From positions 1 through 6,527 of the forward strand of contig JANWHF010000095.1 in the NCBI GenBank assembly GCA_025450555.1: DNA of 6,527 nt. The letters run 5' to 3'. A model generated the notes under the pieces. That model saw only the letters and a list, made by a program, of their open reading frames with translations. It did no database searches and had not been told where the DNA came from. The DNA is from Tepidisphaeraceae bacterium (GTDB lineage Bacteria > Planctomycetota > Phycisphaerae > Tepidisphaerales > Tepidisphaeraceae). Every line of letters begins with the position of its first letter. Positions within the stretch are counted from its first letter, which is position 1. Positions 1 to 6,527 of the stretch are shown piece by piece. A program made the position numbers and the translations under genes.

Positions 1-377
1 CGCCGAAGGAAGACATCTGCTACGCGACGACCAACCGGCAGAATGCCGTCTCGCAGCTCAGCCCGGACAGCGATCTGGTGCTGGTGATCGGGAGCAAGAA
101 CAGCTCCAACTCCCTGCGACTGGTCGAAACCGCGCACGAATTGGGCAAGCCCGCCTACCTGATCGATGATGAATCGGAGCTGGATCCGGCCTGGTTCAAA
201 GGTGTCAAGACGGTCATGATTACCGCCGGGGCATCGGCGCCGGAGCACCTGGTCAAGGCGCTGACCGATCGGCTCCAGCGCGACTACAGCGGAGAGACCG
301 AACTGCGGACGGTGGTTGAAGAGGATATCGCCTTCGAACGGCCCAAGTCCCTGCGCAGCCTGGCGGTCATCTCGTAA
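1..377 (+). CDS. ispH: 4-hydroxy-3-methylbut-2-enyl diphosphate reductase (IspH), C-terminal part, 5' end outside window
   Basis: IspH is the cytoplasmic [4Fe-4S] enzyme that reductively dehydroxylates HMBPP to IPP and DMAPP, the last step of the MEP isoprenoid pathway. The visible frame (codons from base 3, stop TAA at 375-377) gives 124 residues. They open with DICYATTNRQ, which holds the last of the three cluster-binding cysteines (Cys197 in E. coli numbering). GSKNSSNS follows at visible residues 30-37, the Ser-Ser-Asn diphosphate-binding motif. TAGASAPE at 74-81 contains the serine matching E. coli Ser269. The C-terminus (EEDIAFERPKSLRSL) matches the usual family ending, so the 3' end looks intact. 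Roughly the first 60 percent of the enzyme, including the other two cysteines, lies upstream of the window. No frameshift or unusual residue is seen. Family knowledge gives the function; the motifs are read directly. Confidence 0.97.
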   Translation, partial: PKEDICYATTNRQNAVSQLSPDSDLVLVIGSKNSSNSLRLVETAHELGKPAYLIDDESELDPAWFKGVKTVMITAGASAPEHLVKALTDRLQRDYSGETELRTVVEEDIAFERPKSLRSLAVIS

Positions 378-578
378 ACCTGCACGTTACCCGGCATATT
401 TTGTCTAATTTTCGCCTTGGACGCTGAATCCCCTCTGTCGTCAAATGATTTTCTGCTTGCCATCGATCGCCTCCGGCGACGATGATGGGAGCCAAAGCAA
501 GTCCTGGCGGGAGCATCCGCGATGGCGCGGGGGCCGCATCTGGGGACATTCTTTTCATTCGCCCATTTTCACAGGGCT

Positions 579-584
579 GGAGGA
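579..584 (+). promoter_or_regulatory. Shine-Dalgarno sequence of the small secreted-protein gene
   Basis: GGAGGA lies 4 bases before the ATG at 589. It decides the start: the frame is open upstream to an ATG at 445, but that codon has no comparable site in front of it, and the 48 extra residues would bury the signal peptide inside the protein. Confidence 0.8.
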
Positions 585-588
585 TTCG

Positions 589-921
589 ATGCGTTATCTG
601 ATTGCGCTGCTGGCGATGGTTGGAATTCTCACTTTCACTTCGTTCGTTCATGCCGCTCCGGATGCAAATTTTAAGCGGGCATCAAAAACCGGCGTGCTCG
701 AAAAGGTGGACGGCAAGAACATCATCTATAAGGGCGGCGCCAAGGGCACCGGCAAGGAGTGGCTCCTGGTCACTGATGATAAGACCAAGATCACACTCGA
801 CGGTAAAGAAGCCAAGCTTGACGATCTCAAGGAGGGCCAGTCGCTCAAGCTGACGATCTCCAGCGAAGGCGTACTGACGAAGATCGACGCGACTTCGCCC
901 AAGCCCAAGAGCAAGTCATAA
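589..921 (+). CDS. Small lysine-rich secreted protein with signal peptide, function unknown
   Basis: This is a 110-residue protein starting at the ATG behind a GGAGGA site. Residues 1-22 form a typical Sec signal peptide: MR, then a hydrophobic core (YLIALLAMVGILTF), then a V-H-A cleavage box, so cutting is expected between Ala22 and Ala23. The mature part is about 88 residues, with no cysteine, no lipobox and no further membrane segment. It is basic, with about 18 Lys/Arg against 13 Asp/Glu, and ends in a flexible PKPKSKS tail. Its middle (residues 34-102) alternates short hydrophobic strands with turns (GVLEKVDGKNIIY, WLLVTDDKTKITLDGK, LKEGQSLKLTI, GVLTKIDAT). This resembles the small beta-barrel proteins annotated DUF5666-like in many bacteria, but the assignment is only a resemblance by eye. 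It probably acts in the periplasm or outside the cell. It lies 211 bases after ispH, so it is probably transcribed separately, and a strong hairpin follows its stop. I cannot name a function. Confidence 0.85.
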   Translation: MRYLIALLAMVGILTFTSFVHAAPDANFKRASKTGVLEKVDGKNIIYKGGAKGTGKEWLLVTDDKTKITLDGKEAKLDDLKEGQSLKLTISSEGVLTKIDATSPKPKSKS

Positions 922-943
922 GGATTGCCGACAGTCTCAATAT

Positions 944-1028
944 GCCGAGGTTGGCCGCGACGCGGCAGCGGAGCGCTTCTCCAAGTGCTGTGGGAAAGCA
1001 GTCCGCTGCGTGTCGCGGCTAATCCGGC
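944..1028 (+). terminator. Long intergenic hairpin, probable terminator of the secreted-protein gene
   Basis: Bases 949-972 pair with 1002-1024 to give 23 base pairs, interrupted only by one bulged base (G964). The pairing includes three G-U wobbles in the plus-strand RNA (950/1023, 953/1020, 962/1011). A short GCC/GGC outer stem (944-946 with 1026-1028) and an inner stem (975-982 with 992-999, one mismatch) extend it, leaving a 9-base loop at 983-991. It starts 23-28 bases after the TAA at 919-921. The bases after the stem are only weakly T-rich (TTTGTT at 1032-1037), so it is not a textbook intrinsic terminator. It also lies 48 bases beyond the stop of the convergent gene and could serve both, although the three wobbles become A-C mismatches in the minus-strand RNA. 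The structure is seen directly; the role is inferred. It could instead be a dispersed palindromic repeat or an mRNA-stabilising element. Confidence 0.55.
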
Positions 1029-1075
1029 GCGTTTGTTCGCACTTCGCCCATCGACTCCATCCGTGGCATCTTCTC

Positions 1076-4000
1076 TCATTGCCACTGCTTGAGGCCATCC
1101 ACGAGCGCCAGCATCTGAGTGCGTTTCTTCTCAAACAGTGCAAAGAAGGTGATGATTCCGCCGCCCAGAAGGATGCCGGCGACGTACCAGATCCAGGTCC
1201 AGTGAAGTTGTGCAGACGCGTAGTAGATCATTGTGAAGATCGAAAGAGTCAGGAAGATTGTCCCCAGGTACAGGAAGGGGCGGATGCGCAGGGCGATGCC
1301 AACCATCACACCCGCCACCGACAACCCGGCCAGCACGAGAGGCAGCCACGGCGCGACGGCAACGCCGTTAAGGAAAACGTCGGCAGTAGAAGAAACGTAA
1401 GCCGCCAGCAGGCACAGATATCGCACGGCCCGCAACTGATCGGCAGAGAGGCGCGTCTGGTAGATTTGGCTTGCGACAAGCACCGAGAGGGCGATCGGAA
1501 TCACCCAAAGCTGCGGATGCTCAAAGAAGCCCAGACCGGCCGACTGAGATAAGACTCGCCACAATGCGCCATTGCCGGCCAAACCAGCCATCACGGCAAA
1601 ACCGAATGATCGGCGCACCGCCGCAACCACGCTGTAGAACAGGCATGTAACCAGCAGCAATGTTTGCAGATTGACTGAGGACGGCATCAGCCAGAAGCCC
1701 AGCATCGGCAGCAGCGGGAGGAAGATTCCCGTCCGCTCGATCGGCTCGGCAATCACGTCTTGCCCCGATCGCGCCAGCAATTGACCGGCTCCCAGCCCCG
1801 CAAAGGCAATCGCCATTACCACCAGCGGCCAGCATGCCGCCAAGATTCCGCCGAAGAGGTACGGCGCGGTCAGCCGCAGATGAATGAACGTAATGCCCAC
1901 CAACGCTTCGGCGGCGTAAACGCAACCTGATCGCCAGGTGCTCGCTATTTCCTTGCCATGGATTGCGACCATCAGACAGACAACGCTGCCGAGCAGAATG
2001 ACAAAGGCAAAGGCCCAGATCGCCAGCGGATGCATCATCACGCGCCCGCCCGTGAGCAGCCCCGAGATCTCGATCGCGAGCGTGCCGAGCATGATGACGA
2101 TGTCCAGGCCAATGATGGTCTGGAAAGTATCGACCATCGCCCTTTTCCAGGCGGACTGTTCATCAGCAGAATGTAGGAACCACCCGTAGACTGCTTCGAT
2201 TGCGCACACTGCGCAGAATGCGGACACACTGCGCTCGGCCAGCGTCGCAGAACCCGGTGAGAAGGGTGCCCACGAGATGGCAACTACCGCCGCTGCGCCG
2301 AATAAAAGGGTAGCGATGCGAGCGATGCTGTTTCCCAGTTGATGTGCGAGTAAGCCGAGCGAAATTGCCTGGCCCATTAGGGCGACGGCGGCGAGCCATC
2401 GCGCCGAGCCGTCTGCCATATTGAGCTCCGCATAAAACGCGAGAATTGCAACGATGACCAATACGCACGTCTGAGCGGCGGGCAGCCACGCAATGGAAAG
2501 CGATCGCCCTTCGACAGGAATACCGAGTGCCTTTGCAACGCCCCCGAGGTGTCGAGAAATCCGCAAGGCACCGGCAACAGCCAGCGAAAACGCGGCAAGG
2601 TCGATGCAGGCGTGCCAGACAAGCCAGTCGGAATTCACGTTCAGCGATTCGAGGCCAATGAACACCGCTGCGAGCCCAAGGATATAAAGACCGACGATCG
2701 GCCGGCGGGATCGTGGATCCCAAAGCGAAGCGGCGGTTGCCATTCCTGCTGCCAACAGCGCGCCATAAATCGTCAGCAGATCGCTTTGCGACCCGACAAA
2801 TAGCTGTAAGACCGGTCCGGCAAATGCTGCAAACAATGCGATGAGCACAATTGCAGCCCAAGTCGCGACGCGATAGGCCGGCAGCCGACTGGCCAGCTTC
2901 TCTGGCCCGCGGCGGAAGAGCTGAAGTTCCAGAACCAGCCAGGCCATCGCCGGGAACGCGAGCGCGAAAACATTGATCGCAAAGAAGGCGGAACTTCCGC
3001 GATAGGTCGAGCTGAGCTTGAGCAGATAGAGCAAATTGGCCGCGACCACGATGGCCAAGTTCGCGCCGTACAGGACACGCGGCCTCCACGCCCAGCAGGC
3101 CAGCATCGTCCAGATCAATGCGACACTCATCACAAGTGCCGGCATCCACAGGGCGCCCGCAGGATCGAAGGCGGAGCCAGGAATTGCTGCTGCGATCACG
3201 AGTGCGCCGATCAGCAACACCCAGAGCTTGACGACACTCGCCTGGTTCTGACCGCCAAAGCGCACCGCGAGTCGGGAAAGGATGCGCTCATGTGCGTTGG
3301 GCGATGGTCGCTGATAGGCAAGAGGACCGTTTGCATGATCCGACTCAAACGCTTCGCCCAGAACAATTCCTTCGCTGAATCTCACCGAATACTGCCATGC
3401 TGCGATCAGCAAAGCCGCCATGAAGGCGACCGCTCCGGTTAGAAGCACATGGAATCCCTGCTGCCAGAGCACGTCGGCCATGAGAGCGGCCAGCACGTCG
3501 ATCATCATTCCAGCAAGCACGATCGAGCGAACGCGCAATCGGTTGGGTGACGTCGATTTCCATAGAAGAAATGCGGAAAGACCGACGATTGTCGCCGCCC
3601 AGGCCCACGCATCGGATACGGCTGGCGATGCCCCGTGCCACATCCATAGCAAAAATGGAATAGACCACAGGAGAGGAAGAATCAGCAGGATGATCGCCGC
3701 AATGGCTTGTCCGCCGATGAACAGATTCGCATCCAGCAGCTCTCGCCGGCTCGAAATCCGCCGGCTACCCATCCACGCCAGCGCGAACGCGGCCATCATC
3801 GCTGCATTGGCTTGGACGAGTCGTACGATTTCTGCCGAAGCGATGGTGCCGGGCAGCGTGGCCAGCAATTGGTAGGTGGTCAGTGCGAAGCAGGCGGCGA
3901 GCGAGCCGCCGAAGATCATCGCCGGCTTTCGCGCTCGAAGGCCAAAGCCGATCAGGACAAAGCAGGCTGCCAGCAACGGAAGCGCTCGGGCTAAGTCTGG

Positions 4001-6478
4001 GCCTATCCAGGGTAAACCGGTCCGGGGCGATGCAAAGTTGAGTATTGCCGATCCAACGATTGCAACGGAAAGCAATGCGATCGGCGCGATTCCCATCCAG
4101 AGGAACAGTTGCCAAGACGCGTCGATGGTAATGGTTGCTGAATCGGCCCGCGGACGGCGCGAAGCGGCTAGCCAAATCGCAAATCCAAGCAGCAGGTAGG
4201 CCGCCAGGGACCACTGCATTGCCAGTGTGAACGTGGCAAAATCTGCAAATCGTGCCGCGAAGATCGGGCAGGCTGCCCAAGCGGCGAGCATCAGTGCATA
4301 TTGCGCCACTCGATTGCGATGGATCAGGACATCCAGGGAAAGGACTGCGATCAGCACGCCTAGAAGGAGCCAGGAGACGATTGACGGACCTGAAGGTGCG
4401 ACATGAGCCGATGCTGGCCAAAAAGCGCCAAAAAGCGCGATCGCAGCAACCGCAACACTTCCGGCCATGGAAGCAGCTCTGCTCGATTGAACGAGTGGCC
4501 GATTCCGATCGTTTTGATGAAGGAATAGTTGCCCCAGCGCGGCCAGCGATGTCCAAGCCAGCATGGCTGGCAGGAAAGGACCATGGCCGCTGGAATGGTT
4601 CATGAACCCTTGCACGAAGCCCGCAAGAGCCATCAGCCAGCCGATCCAGCTCGCGGCTTGCGAACGATTGCGCCAGGCAAAGCCGAACCCCAGGAGTGCA
4701 TAGCCGACATACACCCACGTGGCGCCAAAGTGATCACCGGCAAGGCCAAAGCCTTCCTGATTGAGCAACAGCAGACTTAGTCCCGCAACCGGCAGGCAAA
4801 AGCCCAGGTAGATCTTTGAATCGGCTGCCCGTCCGAGACGGTCGAGCGCGATTGATCCCATTGCAATGATTCCAACCAGGATGGCCAACGCGACGCCGGC
4901 CCTCGGCACAAACAAGCTGACGAACTCATTGAGTTCATAGCTCGCCCACGGCACATGAGCCGACAGGTGATCAAATCCAATGAGGCAGGCAAAAGTCAGG
5001 CAGGCCAGCGCCAGCAAGTGTCCTTTCGGGATCTTCATTGCGAGAGCCAGCGCCGTGAAAATTGCAAATCCATAAAATGCGATCGGCAACGTCAAAGCCG
5101 CAATGGGCCAGCCGATGGCCATCGCGCCGATGATGCTAAAGATTCCAATGATGGCAGCGAAAGCCCCAGTCATTCGGTGCCGACCGAGGTTGCTGGCATG
5201 GGCGCGCCGCAAAACAAACAGGCCGATCAGCAAGGGCGAAATCCCTGCGAGCGCCATCAGCGGGGACGACCAGGTCAGCGCCCACTGAAGATGGCCGGTC
5301 GCCCAGATGAGTGATCCCAAAGCCAGAATCACGGCAAATGACAGCACGCCCAGGACCAGCAGCATGGCATCTGCCGCGGTGGCGTGAAGCGATTTCCATC
5401 GACGCCCGGCGGCGACCATCGCGGCGTTGCAAAGCGTGTAGATCAACACCGGTATCGCGCCGCACAAGAGAAGCAGGCCCGGCTGAAGATGGCGCGGAGC
5501 GATCGCGTGCGCAAAGAGCAAAAATGCCGACAATCCGCTGATTCCGGTGGTGAGAATTCCCGGCCATTGCGGCGCGATCACTTTTGCGCCTTTGAACGAC
5601 AGCCAAGTGAAGAGTAACAGGGCAATGCCCTGAGCGAAGAAATCTATGAGACCCGCCGCATGAAGGCTGAAAGCGGAAAATGCCACAAAATTGAGTGGCA
5701 CCAGAAGCGTCGCGATGAGCAGCACGCCTCGACTGGTCGTTGGAAGCTTCCAGCGATGCTCGCTGTACAAACCAATGCCAAAGATTGCCGCAGTGACCGC
5801 CGTGAAGAGCGAGAACTTGAACGCCGGCCGGCTTGCGATGTCGGCCCAGAAGCTGATGACCAGCGCGATCGAGCAGCCGACGATCAGCAGGCCGCCCAGT
5901 AACTCGCCCCAGCGAATGTTGCGTTCCTCCATGAATGAAGCCAGGACCGCGGAGAAAGTTCGCCGCTGGATCACCGGCATCGGCCGTTGAACAGCCGGCT
6001 CCGGTCGAATCGCTTGAGCGACAGCGGAATCGAGCCACGGCGCAGACGGTGGCAAACCGATCGTCGGCGCCGGCAGGGGCGCTAGCTCCAGAGAATCCGA
6101 TAGTACCGGGGTCTTAAGATCGGCCGTGATCGGCTCGACCGGAATTGCCGGTAGCGGCGGGGGAGTTGCCTGGTGTGTCGCGGAAGTGGCGATCGACTTG
6201 ACCGGCGTCAACGATCGCGCGCGGTGCATCTTCAAGGCTTCGAGAACGCGAAACAAAGTCGGCTTGTCGATAAGCCCCGCCACAGCCAGATCGTTTAAGG
6301 ACTCTTCGACCGATTGAAACTGGCTGTGCTGCTGTTGCGATTGGGATTGAAAACGCGGAACCGTTCGAACCTTGTAGCCCAGCAGCGCCGCAATTCCCAC
6401 CCACAGCAGATGTCCGAGGCCGATCATCGCAGCGAAGAGCACAAGAATGAGCAATAGAGCAGTCAGACTTGAATCCAT
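1076..6478 (-). CDS. Giant polytopic membrane protein (1800 aa, about 50 TM segments), function unknown
   Basis: One uninterrupted frame runs from the ATG at 6478-6476 to the TGA at 1078-1076. In order it shows: an N-terminal membrane segment (about 6-33); a soluble stretch with a Gln-rich patch (43-54) and a short amphipathic helix (about 56-86); a Pro-rich linker (about 104-170); a conserved-looking entry motif, EERNIRWGELLGGLL (184-198), leading into the second membrane segment; then closely packed hydrophobic helices to residue 1780. I count about 50-53 by eye. The largest internal hydrophilic loop is at about 1031-1080 and divides the helices into blocks of roughly 28 and 24. The C-terminus is a short charged tail (FEKKRTQMLALVDGLKQWQ). 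There is no ATP-binding, glycosyltransferase or peptidase motif, and few charged residues lie within the helices. Architecture and motif style recall the very large predicted membrane proteins annotated DUF2157, DUF2339 or SCO7613-like in bacteria, but I cannot confirm membership. An AAGG 9 bases before the ATG is a weak ribosome-binding site. The gene converges on the secreted-protein gene and appears to stand alone. Confidence 0.92.
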   Translation of the reverse strand: MDSSLTALLLILVLFAAMIGLGHLLWVGIAALLGYKVRTVPRFQSQSQQQHSQFQSVEESLNDLAVAGLIDKPTLFRVLEALKMHRARSLTPVKSIATSATHQATPPPLPAIPVEPITADLKTPVLSDSLELAPLPAPTIGLPPSAPWLDSAVAQAIRPEPAVQRPMPVIQRRTFSAVLASFMEERNIRWGELLGGLLIVGCSIALVISFWADIASRPAFKFSLFTAVTAAIFGIGLYSEHRWKLPTTSRGVLLIATLLVPLNFVAFSAFSLHAAGLIDFFAQGIALLLFTWLSFKGAKVIAPQWPGILTTGISGLSAFLLFAHAIAPRHLQPGLLLLCGAIPVLIYTLCNAAMVAAGRRWKSLHATAADAMLLVLGVLSFAVILALGSLIWATGHLQWALTWSSPLMALAGISPLLIGLFVLRRAHASNLGRHRMTGAFAAIIGIFSIIGAMAIGWPIAALTLPIAFYGFAIFTALALAMKIPKGHLLALACLTFACLIGFDHLSAHVPWASYELNEFVSLFVPRAGVALAILVGIIAMGSIALDRLGRAADSKIYLGFCLPVAGLSLLLLNQEGFGLAGDHFGATWVYVGYALLGFGFAWRNRSQAASWIGWLMALAGFVQGFMNHSSGHGPFLPAMLAWTSLAALGQLFLHQNDRNRPLVQSSRAASMAGSVAVAAIALFGAFWPASAHVAPSGPSIVSWLLLGVLIAVLSLDVLIHRNRVAQYALMLAAWAACPIFAARFADFATFTLAMQWSLAAYLLLGFAIWLAASRRPRADSATITIDASWQLFLWMGIAPIALLSVAIVGSAILNFASPRTGLPWIGPDLARALPLLAACFVLIGFGLRARKPAMIFGGSLAACFALTTYQLLATLPGTIASAEIVRLVQANAAMMAAFALAWMGSRRISSRRELLDANLFIGGQAIAAIILLILPLLWSIPFLLWMWHGASPAVSDAWAWAATIVGLSAFLLWKSTSPNRLRVRSIVLAGMMIDVLAALMADVLWQQGFHVLLTGAVAFMAALLIAAWQYSVRFSEGIVLGEAFESDHANGPLAYQRPSPNAHERILSRLAVRFGGQNQASVVKLWVLLIGALVIAAAIPGSAFDPAGALWMPALVMSVALIWTMLACWAWRPRVLYGANLAIVVAANLLYLLKLSSTYRGSSAFFAINVFALAFPAMAWLVLELQLFRRGPEKLASRLPAYRVATWAAIVLIALFAAFAGPVLQLFVGSQSDLLTIYGALLAAGMATAASLWDPRSRRPIVGLYILGLAAVFIGLESLNVNSDWLVWHACIDLAAFSLAVAGALRISRHLGGVAKALGIPVEGRSLSIAWLPAAQTCVLVIVAILAFYAELNMADGSARWLAAVALMGQAISLGLLAHQLGNSIARIATLLFGAAAVVAISWAPFSPGSATLAERSVSAFCAVCAIEAVYGWFLHSADEQSAWKRAMVDTFQTIIGLDIVIMLGTLAIEISGLLTGGRVMMHPLAIWAFAFVILLGSVVCLMVAIHGKEIASTWRSGCVYAAEALVGITFIHLRLTAPYLFGGILAACWPLVVMAIAFAGLGAGQLLARSGQDVIAEPIERTGIFLPLLPMLGFWLMPSSVNLQTLLLVTCLFYSVVAAVRRSFGFAVMAGLAGNGALWRVLSQSAGLGFFEHPQLWVIPIALSVLVASQIYQTRLSADQLRAVRYLCLLAAYVSSTADVFLNGVAVAPWLPLVLAGLSVAGVMVGIALRIRPFLYLGTIFLTLSIFTMIYYASAQLHWTWIWYVAGILLGGGIITFFALFEKKRTQMLALVDGLKQWQ

Positions 6479-6493
6479 GGCAGCCCGCCTTAA

Positions 6494-6521
6494 ATGATAC
6501 CTCTGCGTTCAATTGTCCCAA
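6494..6521 (-). promoter_or_regulatory. Possible sigma70-type promoter of the giant membrane-protein gene
   Basis: Read on the minus strand, TTGGGA (6521-6516) and TATCAT (6499-6494) are spaced by 16 bases. They match the -35 consensus at 4 of 6 and the -10 consensus at 5 of 6 positions. If this is used, transcription would start only about 8 bases before the ATG and would leave the AAGG ribosome-binding site (6491-6488) out of the mRNA. The true promoter may therefore lie beyond the window edge. Weak evidence. Confidence 0.22.
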
Positions 6522-6527
6522 AGAAAA

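Noticed and set aside
417..446. Possible promoter TTGGAC / TCAAAT with 18-base spacing before the secreted-protein gene
   Set aside because: Both boxes match the consensus poorly and equally good pairs occur by chance. A promoter probably exists in this gap, but I cannot place it.
517..530. Small hairpin CCGCG-ATGG-CGCGG between ispH and the secreted-protein gene
   Set aside because: The 5-bp stem is short, no T-run follows directly, and such a stem is expected by chance in GC-rich DNA.
445..588. Upstream extension of the secreted-protein gene to the ATG at 445, giving 158 residues
   Set aside because: The ATG at 445 has no good ribosome-binding site, the extra 48 residues look non-coding, and the signal peptide and GGAGGA site fit a start at 589.
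367..651. 94-residue minus-strand open frame across the ispH to secreted-protein gap
   Set aside because: It overlaps the signal-peptide coding region and has unlikely composition with no recognisable domain.
1010..1552. Open frame of 180 residues on the plus strand
   Set aside because: It is mostly antisense to the 3' end of the giant gene, is rich in Arg, Gln and His with no hydrophobic core or known motif, and has no convincing ribosome-binding site.
2163..3149. 328-residue minus-strand open frame in another phase
   Set aside because: It lies wholly inside the giant gene in an alternative frame, and its Arg- and Cys-rich, low-order composition is typical of an out-of-frame shadow of GC-rich coding DNA.
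4417..4436. Tandem decamer GCCAAAAAGC x2 inside the giant gene
   Set aside because: It has only two units and codes for ordinary hydrophobic residues (ALFGAFWP); it is probably coincidental.
3765..4718. 317-residue minus-strand open frame in another phase
   Set aside because: It is also a shadow of the giant gene: Arg-rich, without motifs, and overlapping intact membrane-helix coding sequence.
1..6527. Search for CRISPR arrays, tRNA or rRNA genes, insertion-sequence ends and attachment sites
   Set aside because: No spaced direct repeats, tRNA-like cloverleaf, transposase or integrase motifs, or terminal inverted repeats with target duplications were seen by eye.

Overview
The window carries three genes and is bacterial, with moderately high GC. 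The style of the proteins (an IspH C-terminus, a small lysine-rich secreted protein, and a giant hydrophobic protein with a proline-rich N-terminal linker) suggests a member of the Planctomycetota or a related group. That placement is inference from general resemblance; no taxonomic marker is complete here.

Layout. Positions 1-377 (+) hold the last 124 codons of ispH, the final enzyme of the MEP isoprenoid pathway. A 211-base gap follows, with no recognisable gene. Positions 589-921 (+) encode a 110-residue exported protein with a clear signal peptide and a strong ribosome-binding site. A 154-base gap then separates it from a convergent gene. This gap contains a long hairpin (944-1028) that starts about two dozen bases after the stop of the secreted-protein gene and probably ends its transcript. 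The rest of the window, 6478 down to 1076 (-), is one uninterrupted 1800-codon gene for an integral membrane protein with about 50 predicted transmembrane segments. Its start codon lies 49 bases from the right edge, so its promoter region is only just included.

How the genes relate. Nothing shows that the three act together. ispH and the secreted-protein gene share a strand but are well separated. The giant membrane gene converges on them and is probably a separate, perhaps monocistronic, unit. The points of most interest are the giant membrane protein, which I cannot assign to a characterised function, its recurring helix-basic turn-helix pattern, the intergenic hairpin, and a marked excess of the palindrome CGATCG.
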